A stretch of 64,000 nt of DNA from Pilasporangium apinafurcum (Eukaryota; Oomycota; Peronosporomycetes; Pythiales; Pythiaceae). Where the stretch lies: contig BCKE01000071.1 of NCBI GenBank assembly GCA_001600495.1, forward strand, positions 53,008 to 117,007. Direction: 5' to 3'. Under the pieces are notes generated by a model. The model saw only the letters and a program-made list of their open reading frames with translations, did not search any database and had not been told where the DNA came from. A program made the position numbers and the translations under genes. This document shows positions 1 through 11,089 of this stretch, in pieces (the stretch's first letter is position 1; every line of letters begins with the position of its first letter).

Positions 1-2099
1 AGCTCATTGAACGAACGGACGGTTGGGAACGGAATCGAAGCTGGGAGCGGTGCATTCCCTGGTCGCACCGACAGCACAGTGTCGACCCCCGCGGCCGCCG
101 CGGCTTTTGCTTCTTCGATCACATCAGTCACAAAGAGCACGTCCTTGCCGCTATCGACACCCAAGCTCTGTAGCATCTCGAGGTAACTACCTGTTTCCCG
201 CTTGTGACCAATTTTGGTATCGAAATAGACATTCAGGTACTCACGCAAATCACCTTGGTTCGAGTACTTAAAGAGCGCCTTTTGCGCCTGTCGCGAACCA
301 GATGAGTAAATGCCAACTTTCACGCCGGCTTTCTGCATGCGCTTGAGGAAAACGGGCACGTCATCGTACACCAATGATTTTAGTTCGCCACTTTCATATC
401 CTACATCCCAAATATGGCCCTGCAATTGCTTGAGTGCCCCGATTTTTCGATCGGCCGCGATGTTCCAGTGGACATACTCGACGAGCGACTGGATCACCTC
501 CACTTCACTAGCCCCTTGTTTCTCATCCAATACATTCGGTGCCTTCAGTCCATTCGCTAGATCCTCATTTGCTTGCATTTTTAAAGCAAGTACATCAGCC
601 TGTGTGGTAGCTGAGGTCGCCCAAGTATCGCTTAAGAACTTGTGGACGTGGTCCTTGGCGTAAGGGAAGAGCACGTCGTGTACGAAGGTGATGGGTGTCG
701 TTGTGCCTTCAATATCCAGCACCACGTACTTGTGCTGCTCAGCCAGCGATTTTTCGTTCTTCAGCTTCTTGTGGTGCCCATTCACAGTAGAGAAAGTCTC
801 ATTATCACGCAGCCGTTTATAGGACGCACCATCCTCACGTGGGTGTCTAGGAGGGACGTTGTAGTCCAATTTCAGGCGGTGCATCTCAATTGCTACTTCA
901 AAGAGGTAGTGCAGACACTCGCCATGACGCTTGGCAGCCTCCCAGTTTTCCCCCCAGACGTAAATACCATGTCTTCTCACCAGCACTGCGGATGCCTGTG
1001 GGTAATTTTCAATGGCCACACGCAGGGAATCGGCCAGATCAGCTTCATGTGCAGTGTTGTCGATGATCGGAATCACCAGCTCATCGTGGTACCCATATCC
1101 AGCCAATCCTTTAATCATCTCCTGATGCGAAATGCGGAATTCTGATTGTCCATCACACAGCGACGTGATAAGGTTGCACGTGAACCCATGACTGTGTAGC
1201 ACCGCGCCAGCATTGCGCAGACGGTAGGCATGCAAGAACAACGGTGAACAATCCGACAGCTTGGGTAGCTTTCGTCCTGGCTTCTGCTTAGGCGCATCCA
1301 GAATCTCCCCACTAACGTCCAAGAGATAGAGCTCGTCCGGTTCGATCCGTTCTTTCTGCACACTCGACGGCGTCATGTAGATACGATTACCGTAGCGGAT
1401 GCTAATGCTGCCACCAGTGCCGGTGACCCACCCAGCGTCGTAGAATTGGCGACAGAGTTCGCAAATCAGTTCGCGATATTTGTGGTACGTGATAATCTCG
1501 AGCCCATCGGCTGGATTCGCAAAACGCTTGGTTAATTGGCGTTGAGGTTGATTACGCGAATCAGTAGCAACAACTCGCTCGCGCAGCGTAGTAAGCGGTG
1601 ACTCGGATGTTGTATCGATAGCAAATCGACGCGAGACTTGTCCGTTCAAGGTGATGGACAGCCCTGGTTCAAGAACACAGCGAATCCAACTGTCACCTGC
1701 GTCACGCACATCTACCAGCACACGCCCATTCACCACTGAATATGCGATACGTTCAGCCGCTGTGTGTTCTTCATGCAGCGTTGTATCGGTTTTCAGATCG
1801 ACGATGTTGCCATCAAGAGTTAGAGCAGTGGATAGCTCTTCGACTTCGACGCCAAGTTGGTTAAAAATGCAGATACTTGCGCGTTCCACGGGGCTATCGA
1901 GGTAGTGCAGTCGCAGACGATGCGCCAACTGCGCAGCAATAGCGTTCTAGACGCATATAAAAAGAGATATCAATAAAATTCCATATAGAAAGATGGAGTT
2001 ACGTGCCCATACCTCGGTCTTCTTGGTGCCGTTCATGTCAAATCCGGAAATGACCACCACTAGATCAACGTGAATCCATCTGGTCATGATCTTTTTCAT
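1..2099 (-). CDS. Methionine-salvage fusion: degenerate ARD-like domain + MtnB dehydratase + MtnC enolase-phosphatase (3' end cut)
   Basis: Methionine salvage enzyme, cytosolic. Join: exon 1 2013-2099 (29 codons, ATG at 2099), intron 1947-2012 (66 nt, GTATGG donor), exon 2 1946 to the window edge, which cuts the last codons and stop. Three blocks are visible. (1) Residues ~30-170 resemble acireductone dioxygenase (EEHTAAERIAY, VDVRDAGDSWIR), but the second metal His of the HxH pair is missing and the usual YHRF His is replaced (SRRF). (2) Residues ~180-400 are methylthioribulose-1-phosphate dehydratase, with zinc ligands HSH and the later RRHG. (3) From ~435 onward is the HAD enolase-phosphatase, with VLDIEGTTT nucleophile motif and SSGSRQAQ. 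MtnB-MtnC fusion is known from plants; the N-terminal third block looks non-catalytic. Exon 1 is inferred: exon 2 has no ATG before the dehydratase domain. Confidence 0.87.
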
Positions 2100-2336
2100 T
2101 TCAGCCAATAGAATTAATTTACTTATATGTATTCACCAATCACCGATCGCTTCTTGCATGACAAGCATCTTCTATTCGACCAATCATTATGGTTTATAGC
2201 TTTATTATCATTTCATTCCTAAATTTGATTGGATGAAAAACAAACTTAGCTCACCAATAGTTGTGAAGGCGTGATCCAATCTCATAGCTGCCAGACAAGA
2301 GCAAGCGGAAGAGGGAGAATCGTCGAGTAAAGCGAA
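2100..2336. other. Divergent intergenic spacer
   Basis: AT-rich 237 bp between the minus-strand salvage gene and the plus-strand Gag-like gene. It should hold both promoters. I see no further gene and no obvious long terminal repeat edge. Confidence 0.4.
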
Positions 2337-4052
2337 ATGGCGAGCGTGTTTGACGGTACGACCGAGTTTAAACTCTGGCGCACACGTGTTGAGAATGAAT
2401 TGCTTCGTTTCCACTTGCTCGGGTACATTTTCGTAAAAGATTACGACGGGAGTCAAGGATTTCATTACAACAACGAAGCTATTCCGCCAAAATGTGGTGA
2501 TGCGCAAGCGCATATTGTGCTCAAGTCCGAACCAAAACATTATGAGATGAACAAAACCAATATTAAACATCTCGTCAATAGTCAGACTGGTGGGCTGAGT
2601 CGACTGGAAGTGATCGCCGAACGCGCAGAAGCCATGAGCATTCTGCAGCGGTACTTACACCCGGAAGTCGAACGTGCAATCTTGGGGAAAAACATCTACG
2701 ACAGCTGGCAGACACTTTGTGAGATATATGAGAACCGCAGTGGCACGAATATTTACCTAATGCATCGTATGCTGCATATGATGCAACTAGGCGAGAAGAA
2801 GAATGAATCAGCGCTAGAATTTATCACGAGAATGGAGATCATGATGAGCGAATACGCCAAAGTCACGGGCATGGAATTGACCGACCCGTACCGATCGACG
2901 GTGCTTGTAAATTCATTACCTGAGACGTGGGAACCACTCATTAAGATATGGAAGGCATTCAAGCCATACATTCCGTACAAAGAATTGGTTGAGAAAGTGA
3001 TTACTGAGCATACACGAATCATGAACGAAGAGGAAGAGGAACGACGTGCAGCTGACAAAGAGAAAAAAATCGTAGCAATTCTAAAGCCTACAAAATCATC
3101 ATCATTTGCTCTTAAGTCGACCACATCGTCTACCGCAAGCTCAACTAGCAAGAACAAAGATCCACTACCTGCAGCAGCAGCTGCAACAGATCTATCACTA
3201 TCAGTCAAGGATACCACCACCAGCCCAAGTGCGACTTCTATGCCTAGAGCTACTCTCACTTTTTCCTCCAGCGAACAATCTAAACCAACATCCTCATCAA
3301 CACATGAACGACACAAGGAGAAGGAGAAAGCAATGGAGCTTCGCACTACGAGTAGCAGTTGGAAGAAAGACAAAGACAGTGATGTGTCGTCTTTCGAAAA
3401 CACACCAACGTGCTTTTATTGCCTCAAGAAAGGCCACACGCTCCGGAAATGCTGGTATTTGCGGAACGATATCGATGCCGACGCGACCCATCGTCCTAAT
3501 CAGAAATACTCGGCTACCGTCACGAAAATTCGCACACAATGGATGGTTGATCGCATTGATGAGTACATTCGTGAACAAAAAATGCTCTTGGCTCCGTGTA
3601 GTGACAAAGACACTAGCAGCAGCACCTATTCCACCAAGCACAATACTACAAATAGTAGCAGCTATAACCATCCCAATATTCAGTCCAGCAACACCTTTAT
3701 TGACCGCCGACCTTCGCCACGTTACGATCATAGCTTTAGTAATAGTTCCTGCAGCCGTCTACCACCATCATCAAATGATCAGTACGAACATTCTCATCAC
3801 CACTCAGTGAACCATGAGGATGGTAGTCGCTATCGGAAACGCTCAAGGAGCATGGCATTTACGGCTCCAGAAGAACCACCAGCCAAGATCAAGCCCCAAG
3901 ATCCACGGTCACCGAGTATGTACCGTGGCTCCGTGCCACGGCAGAATTCGTATCCACCGCCACCACGGAGATCTCATACATCGTCCTACAAACGTCATTT
4001 CGGAGCAGCAGACCGAGAACCGTCTGAATACATCATCAATTCCAACTGCTGA
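2337..4052 (+). CDS. Stand-alone copia-type Gag-like protein with CCHC zinc knuckle
   Basis: 571 residues, ATG at 2337. Residues ~1-235 look like the copia-type Gag (UBN2) core: FKLWRTRVENELL at the start, then helical segments including YDSWQTLCEIYE and NSLPETWEPLIK. Residues ~235-350 are Ser/Thr-rich and low complexity. A perfect CX2CX4HX4C knuckle (CFYCLKKGHTLRKC) lies at ~361-374, followed by a long Ser/Pro/His/Arg-rich tail. No protease, integrase, reverse transcriptase or RNase H follows: the next 900 bp is non-coding, and then a cellular ABC transporter begins. It is either a domesticated Gag or the intact Gag of a 3'-truncated element. The open frame over 1.7 kb favours domestication, but I cannot test selection here. 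Confidence 0.75.
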   Translation: MASVFDGTTEFKLWRTRVENELLRFHLLGYIFVKDYDGSQGFHYNNEAIPPKCGDAQAHIVLKSEPKHYEMNKTNIKHLVNSQTGGLSRLEVIAERAEAMSILQRYLHPEVERAILGKNIYDSWQTLCEIYENRSGTNIYLMHRMLHMMQLGEKKNESALEFITRMEIMMSEYAKVTGMELTDPYRSTVLVNSLPETWEPLIKIWKAFKPYIPYKELVEKVITEHTRIMNEEEEERRAADKEKKIVAILKPTKSSSFALKSTTSSTASSTSKNKDPLPAAAAATDLSLSVKDTTTSPSATSMPRATLTFSSSEQSKPTSSSTHERHKEKEKAMELRTTSSSWKKDKDSDVSSFENTPTCFYCLKKGHTLRKCWYLRNDIDADATHRPNQKYSATVTKIRTQWMVDRIDEYIREQKMLLAPCSDKDTSSSTYSTKHNTTNSSSYNHPNIQSSNTFIDRRPSPRYDHSFSNSSCSRLPPSSNDQYEHSHHHSVNHEDGSRYRKRSRSMAFTAPEEPPAKIKPQDPRSPSMYRGSVPRQNSYPPPPRRSHTSSYKRHFGAADREPSEYIINSNC

Positions 4053-4972
4053 GTGGAATCTCACTTTCCTGCCATTGCCTATACTAGCTACTGTATTGCA
4101 ACATGGGTACACCTATTTCAATGCTTTATTCTCCCGGATGAACAACTTCGCGCGGTCATGGTAAAATCGGCATTTCGTTTTATCAGTCAAAATAACGGGA
4201 CAAAGGTCAAGTGGATTTTTTTTTCATATCAGTAAGGAAACTGATTCACGTGGAGGGCCGAGATTTATGAAGAGCAAGTTGCAACTTTTCCTGATGAAAA
4301 GTGAAGACCTTTTCAGTTTTCCAAGAAAAAAGCATCGCATTTCTACAATAGAACGATTGAAAGCTCACGAAGATCGCTAGGATGTTCAACTGATTCCTTC
4401 CGCACCTATCTATCTCATGAAGTTTGTCGATCAGCAAGGAATGCCCATGAGGTTTTATTGACCACAATAGACGAAAAGCTGGTAAATGAAATCAGAACCC
4501 GGTCTACTGAACCCATTAGTGAACCCACCCACATCTTTTCTGTGAGACAATGCCACAATCGATAACGTTAAGTACGAATGTACCTACCATTGGGACAATA
4601 AACCTTTTCTAAGAATCTCCCAATCGCAAAAAAAGTCAGTCTTTCTGTCGGATCGGCTGTTTCTTTTCTGGCACGATCATTGGCCAAAAATCCAGTTGAT
4701 CAAGAACCACAACGACTTTACAAAAACCACTGTCTTTTTCTACCAAAAACAAACAAAAATTATTATCGAGGGTAGGGCGACGTACAACAACGACAAACAC
4801 TCTTTTTGTTTTTACCTTGCGTTCAGTATACGTACCTGTACAACTTCGTTCTTCCCCTACACCTATAGCGTTGCTTTGTTCACTTAAGTTCGCATCCCCC
4901 TCTTTTTGCACTTATTTTTTGTTGCTCCCTTGTGCTCAGCCATCAAAGCGCGATAAGAAGGGAAATCGATCG
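4053..4972. other. Non-coding spacer, Gag 3' side and ABC transporter 5' side
   Basis: About 920 bp with no supported gene. The reading frame of the next gene stays open back to 4817, but only from a TTG codon. Pyrimidine-rich stretches around 4850-4925 fit a promoter or 5' UTR. I see no pol remnant in either strand. Confidence 0.45.
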
Positions 4973-7900
4973 ATGAAGAAACAGGTGAAGAGTCCCATCG
5001 ACGATTCCTCCAACCTCATGACAGGCGATAACACAGACTTTGAGCGCGTACCGAACGACAATGGATTCGTCAAGATTGGCGGGCCGCTCACTGAAGCCTC
5101 TGATCCACGGACAATCAAAGGCTCCTCCGGAAACCCAGGGAATGGTAACCGTCTATTTTACTTGCGAGTGATCGACTCCCGGAAATGGCATTATTCGGAA
5201 ACGTTTGCGTTGTTCCTCGACTTCTTTGTTCAAGTGTTAGCGATTTCGTTTTCACCTATGAAAAATTTCAGCACGGAAATTGCCGCGCGCAGCTCGCGAT
5301 ATTTCTCGTCCGGATTGATGTTGTGTTATTTTATCGATATGGTCATTCGTGTGTTGGGGCTGCGGCAAGCGCTTTTCCGGTCGCATTCAAATATTGCAGA
5401 TTTAATTTGCTTGATTATCATGGTTGGACTTATCGGCGGGCGGTATGTGAAACCTGACCTCGAGTATTACTTGTGTCTTGGGTATTTGACGGTCGTTGCG
5501 TTTCGATTGATCTTGAAGCCGCGAGCACGTACATTTTCCAAGAAACTACACAAATTTCGCACGAACGGCGACCATATTCGCGTCTCGATCGAGTCGCTGC
5601 GTGCATCATTGGCCCGTATTCCGGGCATAACAGCGCTCGCTGTAGAAATGATGGAGACGGATCTCGTAATCATTTGTGGGCGAGACGAAGGCGACATGAC
5701 TCGTGACGAGCTCATGAATTTCCTGGAACGCGCACTACATTATCGACCGCATAATTTATCGGCAACAGAATTCTTGTCGCATTTGCGTGACATTGACGCA
5801 TCATCGTCGACGGTAGCCTACGGCATTCTTGATGTGGTGCGCAGTACGATGTGGCACTGGTCGAACCAGAGTGCCGATCTGACGTTCTGTGTGTTCGTGG
5901 TCGCCATTAACGCTGCCATCAGTCCAGCATTGGCGTATTTCACGACCGTGCTATCCGATGCTTTTGATACTAATGATGCTGGGAACCCAGATGAAGAGAT
6001 GCTCAAGCTTGGGATTTTTGGGATTTTGGGACTATGTGTGCCATTTGTACTCGGTGACTACGGTATTGGGTATTTCCAGTCCAAGATGATTTCGAAAGCG
6101 ACGGAGGCACTGCAAAATAATCTCTTGAACATCATTTTGCACCAAGGCACGGATTTTTTTGCAGCGCGCTCGGAGGGTGATCTTAACAACTTGTTTTCTA
6201 GTGATGTCGCGCGTGTGAATGCGCTTTGGCAGGCTGTATTCTGGAATTTGCTCAATCCATTGATGGCTGTGGTTTTTGGGTTTGGATATGCCATGTACAT
6301 GGATTACGGCATTGGGATCATGGCGTTCATGTTTTCGGCCGTGTTGCTCTCTAGTGGGCCTCAGGGTTTTGCAGCTCAACGATCCAAGGAATTTGGTTCT
6401 AAAAACGCGTATGTAGCTGCGGAATTTCAGAATGCTGTTGCATGCCAGAAGGTTGTGCGTGCATATGCTGTCCAGGAGCCCTTAATGACTCGCTTTAAGA
6501 AGACATGTAGTGCTTTGCGAAAAAACCAATTTTCGAAGGATTTCTGGTCCAGTGTGGTACAGATTTACATTGAATCGGCCATGTATATTTTCGTCGCGAT
6601 TATGACAGCCTCGTTGGCTATGAAAGTGTGGCGTGGAGACATTTCATCGGGTGATTTCTTCGGTTTTACAACTTTATTGGCTCGTGTGTCGAATCCTGTT
6701 ACTGTTTTGGGTGGATTCATGCGTGTCGCTATTGGTAATGCGAGTAGTTTGCAGCGCATTGATGATATCATTCTTGGACTTGGACCCACTGGAGCCGGCG
6801 ATGATGAAGATAAAAATTTACCATCATTGCCGAAGATGCAAAAAGAACTCGCTATAGAAAAGCTGGTGTTCAAGTACGACAAGCAGTCGGAAAAGTACAT
6901 TTTGAACGAGCTGAGCGCCAGAATTCCACGTGGTGCGTACACCTGTGTGGTTGGACCGTCGGGTTGTGGGAAGAGTACGTTGCTGGCTTGCTTGATGCAA
7001 TTTCAAGAAGCTGACGGTGGATGTATTCGCCTTGACGGCCACGATATTTTTAATTTCTCCAAGAAATCCTTTATGGACCAAACTGCTGTGGTGTTCCAGG
7101 ACGGCGGTATTTTGAATGGAACCATCTATGATAACATTCGTTATGGCAATACTACTGCGTCCAATGCTGATTGTGAAGAAGCAGCTCGGCTAGCAGAGTG
7201 TCATTTCATTAAAGACTTGAAGGACGGCTTCGAAACTGTCGTTGGACAACATGCGACTTGCAATCTCAGTGGTGGTCAAGCTCAACGTATTTGTTTGGCT
7301 CGCGCGTTGTGCCGTAAACCCAGTTTATTGCTGCTTGATGAAGCTACCAGTGCCTTGGATCCAGAGACGGAAGCGTCGATTGTTTCGACTTTGGAGCGAC
7401 TATCGGGCAAAATGAACATGACGATTATCTCGGTTACGCATCGTCTGTCAACGTCGGTGAACGCAGATCTGATTTTAGTGCTAAGCAAAGGTCAGGTTGC
7501 CGAAGAAGGACGCTATGACGAGCTGGTGCGACGAGGTGGTTTGTTCTACGAAATGGTTCATAAGACTGAAGCCAATGATGATGAAGAGAAGAATAATGAG
7601 CCAAAGAAGAAACTCAGTGTTGCCACTATTCGTCACCCTGGCAATGATACAATTAACGAAAATATTGATGAAAACGCTACCAAACAAGACAGTGCGTTGG
7701 CATTGCAGCAATTTACGAAGAATCTGAGCTCTCGAGTTGTGCACGATGGAGCTGATCCACGGACAGGAGGGACTACGTCCTGGTACCGCTACGGCAATCG
7801 ATTGTCTCATCGCGCACGTAAAACGAGTCAAGGTGATGAAGTGTATGCTGGAAGACGCTCGCAAAACAACAGTGTAGATGCTCAGGCTTGGTTCCCATCG

Positions 7901-7978
7901 TCAGGAGACCGCCATAGTCGCAGTGCTGCTACCTCAGGTGCTGAGGATGAAGGGCGGAACAAATACTTTGTTTTGTAG
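4973..7978 (+). CDS. ABC half-transporter (ABCB-like) with extra N-terminal membrane domain
   Basis: 1001 residues from the first real ATG (4973). The order is: hydrophilic N-terminus; an additional membrane block at ~70-190; a cytosolic linker; the ABC exporter membrane domain (~290-590); and one nucleotide-binding domain. The latter has Walker A GPSGCGKST (~661), Q-loop VFQDGG, signature LSGGQAQR (~764), Walker B LLLLDEAT (~785) and H-loop SVTHRLS (~822). The charged C-terminal tail of ~170 residues is Asn/Ser/Arg-rich. One membrane domain plus one ATPase means it must dimerise. The extra N-terminal membrane domain recalls vacuolar or organellar half-transporters, but I cannot assign substrate or membrane. 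No intron is needed. Confidence 0.88.
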   Translation: MKKQVKSPIDDSSNLMTGDNTDFERVPNDNGFVKIGGPLTEASDPRTIKGSSGNPGNGNRLFYLRVIDSRKWHYSETFALFLDFFVQVLAISFSPMKNFSTEIAARSSRYFSSGLMLCYFIDMVIRVLGLRQALFRSHSNIADLICLIIMVGLIGGRYVKPDLEYYLCLGYLTVVAFRLILKPRARTFSKKLHKFRTNGDHIRVSIESLRASLARIPGITALAVEMMETDLVIICGRDEGDMTRDELMNFLERALHYRPHNLSATEFLSHLRDIDASSSTVAYGILDVVRSTMWHWSNQSADLTFCVFVVAINAAISPALAYFTTVLSDAFDTNDAGNPDEEMLKLGIFGILGLCVPFVLGDYGIGYFQSKMISKATEALQNNLLNIILHQGTDFFAARSEGDLNNLFSSDVARVNALWQAVFWNLLNPLMAVVFGFGYAMYMDYGIGIMAFMFSAVLLSSGPQGFAAQRSKEFGSKNAYVAAEFQNAVACQKVVRAYAVQEPLMTRFKKTCSALRKNQFSKDFWSSVVQIYIESAMYIFVAIMTASLAMKVWRGDISSGDFFGFTTLLARVSNPVTVLGGFMRVAIGNASSLQRIDDIILGLGPTGAGDDEDKNLPSLPKMQKELAIEKLVFKYDKQSEKYILNELSARIPRGAYTCVVGPSGCGKSTLLACLMQFQEADGGCIRLDGHDIFNFSKKSFMDQTAVVFQDGGILNGTIYDNIRYGNTTASNADCEEAARLAECHFIKDLKDGFETVVGQHATCNLSGGQAQRICLARALCRKPSLLLLDEATSALDPETEASIVSTLERLSGKMNMTIISVTHRLSTSVNADLILVLSKGQVAEEGRYDELVRRGGLFYEMVHKTEANDDEEKNNEPKKKLSVATIRHPGNDTINENIDENATKQDSALALQQFTKNLSSRVVHDGADPRTGGTTSWYRYGNRLSHRARKTSQGDEVYAGRRSQNNSVDAQAWFPSSGDRHSRSAATSGAEDEGRNKYFVL

Positions 7979-8327
7979 ATTGTTGCGAACCATCGGAAGC
8001 CCTATGACGCCTTTGCATGCACTACCAAGAGACTACCAAGCATTCATTTGCTTGTTCCTATCACATCATTCAGATGGAGTCCTAGTGCGAGTGTGGATGA
8101 AGTCGATTTTTCGTATTTTTTCTTACATTTGTGCATATTTCCGATTGTTTAGCTCTTGAGCTGTTTTTATCTACACCCCATACCACGGCGAAGACCGACT
8201 CACAAAACAAGTCCACAGCTGCTTTCCATCCGCTGTAATATTACTGCTCACACTCCAAATACTTCTACTTGATTGCTTTTCATTTTTGTTTTCTATCATT
8301 ATCTTTCCACAGACACCACACATATGG
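7979..8327. other. Convergent 3' spacer
   Basis: About 350 bp between the 3' ends of two convergent genes. T-rich, probably the 3' UTRs of both. No gene seen. Confidence 0.4.
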
Positions 8328-10730
8328 CTAAAATCCCAGCGTTGCTCGTCCATAGAATTGCTCGTCCTCCTCAGGCATACTGCTACCTCCTGCTCCTCCG
8401 CGACTATTCTTGTCCGCCGCATCCACTTTACCGACGAGGGCGTCGAGTTGTTTATTGGTAACTAAGTATGCATTCGCAGCCCTCAACGCCTTTACCCACG
8501 CCGCCAATTCCTGCGGGCTCTTGGTGTAGAAGCGCGACTGCTGCGTCTCTGTACTTAATACAAACTCTTTGCCGCGCGTCATATCTTCACAGACGACTTC
8601 AAAACTCTTGTCTGATAGATCAATTTCACCCCGCACGACCGGATCACCACGACGTTTGTAGTACTTAAGGAATCCGTCGGGTGTGATCTCACACCATCGC
8701 TCGCGAGCGCCTCGCATCGTCTTCATGTTCTTGATCAATCCTCGTTCTGCCCATTCCGTGGGACCCTTGTCTAAGAATCCGGTCATGGTTGGTATCTTGT
8801 CGGCCTTAGTCCGTTGTCTGGACAAAGTCTTGCTTGAAGAAGAAGACTTTGGATCGGACGAACGCACTGATGACTTGTCATTTTTCTCTCCTTTGTCGCC
8901 GCCAGCTCGGTCGCCGCTTGATCGTTCCTTATCATAAGTAGATGATCCCTGTGTCTTAAGATTGTGTAATGCATCTTGCGCATGCTTGAGCTCTTCCTTG
9001 ATAGCGTGACGTTTCCGTTGACACTCCTTCGCCAACTGCTGATCACCACTCTGTGCAGCCTTGGACAGTGTTTCCACAACAGATCGTTGTTTCTTCCGCA
9101 ACTCCAAGATTTTCGCTTCTAATGCAGCGATTTCCGGCGATGAAGCATTGGAGCCATTGCCGCTTGTACTTAATGCTGCTTTTGCGGCAGCAGCTGAGCC
9201 GTGCTCGTCGGCTTTCGACTTGCTTGACGACAATGACAGTGACGAGGAAGATGAAGATGACGAAGATACCGTCAGACTTGCCAGGTGTTTATTCAGTTGC
9301 TCCATTTCACGCTGAACTCGGGCGGCTTTGCGTTGCTCTTTATTCAGTTCGTCTTCCATAATGCGATATCGTTTTTTCAGCACCGCCAGTTGCTCTTCAG
9401 GTGGAGCATTGGGGTCAAGTGCCACCAAATCTTCATCCGCCGCTTTGTCTTCTTCCTCACCCTTCTTCTCAACTTTCGCCAATTGACTTTCCAATTCATC
9501 CAGCTGTTGCTGCAGTGTCACCCGCTCTTTTCGCAATCGCTTGTTACCAGCACTCATTTTTGTGATATCTTCTGTGAGTTCGGTGTTACGTTTTGCCAAC
9601 TCGTTGGCTTTTACAAACTCGGGGTTCTCCATGGCATGGATCTCTTGGAGTTTTAAATGCTTGATCATGGTTTCGTATTTGTCTTTATCGTTTTTTAGTC
9701 GCTCGTTTTCCTGACGCAGCTCCATGCGGTGTGTATTCAATGCATCGAATTCGCTCGAGACTGTCTCCCATTTCTTTTTCAGCACCTGCATTGACCGCAT
9801 GAGTTTCTTGTTTTCAATCGTCCACATCTCCGCGTGGAGTTCGCTTGTCACCAGCACGCGCGTGTACTCCTGTTTTTGCTGCAAATACATTGATGATTGA
9901 CCCGTCGGCCCATCTTCCTGTGCTTTCTCCGCTGCTGCGGCTGCATCAGGATTGTCTTCGAGCGTGCCTTTCTCGACATCAGCAAATTTAATTTTCACGG
10001 GTCGACTCGCTTTCTTCAGACGATCGACTACATCTTTGTATGTCATGCCTGCTAGTGACACGTCTTCAATTGCCGTTACTCGCATTCCAATCGTCAGACG
10101 TCTACAATTCAATAATATTATAATCATTAGAGCAATCCATTACAGCCATTTCTCCCTTGGCCAATGAATGGCAAACGTACTGGTGAGGTTTGACGCTCCA
10201 GTTGTAAATTTCCGCGGGTCCTGCTTTCCCGTTAATCTTGGGGAGATCGTCTACTTCGGCCTGGAACTGCTGGTACGGAATCCCATCCATTTGCTTGACC
10301 TCCCGCAGACTCACGCCTAACCGACCCTCACCAAACTCGATTTCGACTTCTGTGACCCACTTGTACTCCTTCTGAATGACTAAATATCCAAGATATGTCA
10401 GTTTATTCGTCATATGAGCCAAAGCTTAGCTCTTCTTTTCACTGAACGTACTCTTTTGACTGTAGGACTTAGGGACCGGCGGCACCCATTGCGTTTTGCC
10501 CTGTGGGGAGATGTAGTAAAAGCGTCCTTTTTGCGACTTGCTTTCTTTCTTCGTCCATCCCGGGGGCAATTTATCTTCTTCATTGGTGTTTTTGTCATCT
10601 TTGTTGTTGTTTTTCACATCCGCCGAACTATTGTGTCTATAACCAATTTCAACGTTGAAAAATGGGAAGAAGGAATTTGATAGTCATCTGGTTGACTAAA
10701 AACGCACCTCCACATGCCTGCAGCCTTCAT
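8328..10730 (-). CDS. WW-PDZ-coiled-coil-PH scaffold protein (four exons)
   Basis: Spliced model: 10708-10730, 10452-10636, 10181-10379 and 8328-10101, giving 726 residues. Introns are 71, 72 and 79 nt. Exon 1 is only 23 nt (ATG 10730). The second intron (donor GTACGT, branch-like CTGAC, acceptor TTTAG) removes an in-frame TAA at 10426-10428 and keeps the frame. Domains: WW (~31-60, LPPGW ... TQWVPP); PDZ split over exons 3 and 4 (GRLGVSL ... GMRVTAIEDVSLAG); long Glu/Lys-rich coiled coil (~205-380); Ser-rich linker; PH (~574-690, TGFLDKGP ... AAWVKAL). All are protein- or lipid-binding modules with no catalytic domain, so this is probably a membrane-associated adaptor. Splice sites are inferred from frame and consensus. 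Confidence 0.85.
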
Positions 10731-11089
10731 TTATATCCACACACACAATCACACACAGCAACGACGACGACGCAAGACAATTCAAACAGGCACGCGCAGC
10801 GTCAGCAGCAGAAGTAGGAGCATTCACCAGCAGCTCCACTGTCAATCTGACTTTCTCAGTAAAAAGTACCTCCCCCTGGTGCGTAACCCTCTTTAAATCG
10901 ATTGATGGCAAAGTGTAACCCCTTTCCAAAATGATATATCGCACTACAAAATTATCATCAAAATAGGGAGAATAGAAAGTATCCATAAGTAAATGTACCC
11001 ATGTTCAAAATACGGTAATTAGAGTAATGAAATATGCCACACACCTTCTCGTGTTGCATGCAGAAGTTTTTATTTCCTAAAAGGTTTCA
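10731..11089. other. Spacer upstream of the WW-PDZ gene
   Basis: About 360 bp. A minus-strand frame (10696-10986) stays open here but overlaps exon 1 and intron 1 of the WW-PDZ gene in another frame, and resembles nothing I know. No other gene seen. Confidence 0.35.

Noticed and set aside
2753-3403. 216-codon minus-strand frame opposite the Gag-like gene
   Set aside because: Antisense shadow of Ser/Thr-rich Gag codons; no domain, and the sense strand has the zinc knuckle.
4817-4972. N-terminal extension of the ABC transporter
   Set aside because: Starts at TTG; first ATG is 4973 and the extension looks like a pyrimidine-rich leader.
9220-9270. Acidic-codon-like GAYGA repeat on the plus strand
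   Set aside because: Simply the complement of a Ser run in the coiled-coil/PH protein; not a separate repeat element.
10696-10986. 96-codon minus-strand frame upstream of the WW-PDZ gene
   Set aside because: Overlaps exon 1 and intron 1 of the WW-PDZ gene in another frame; no recognisable homology.
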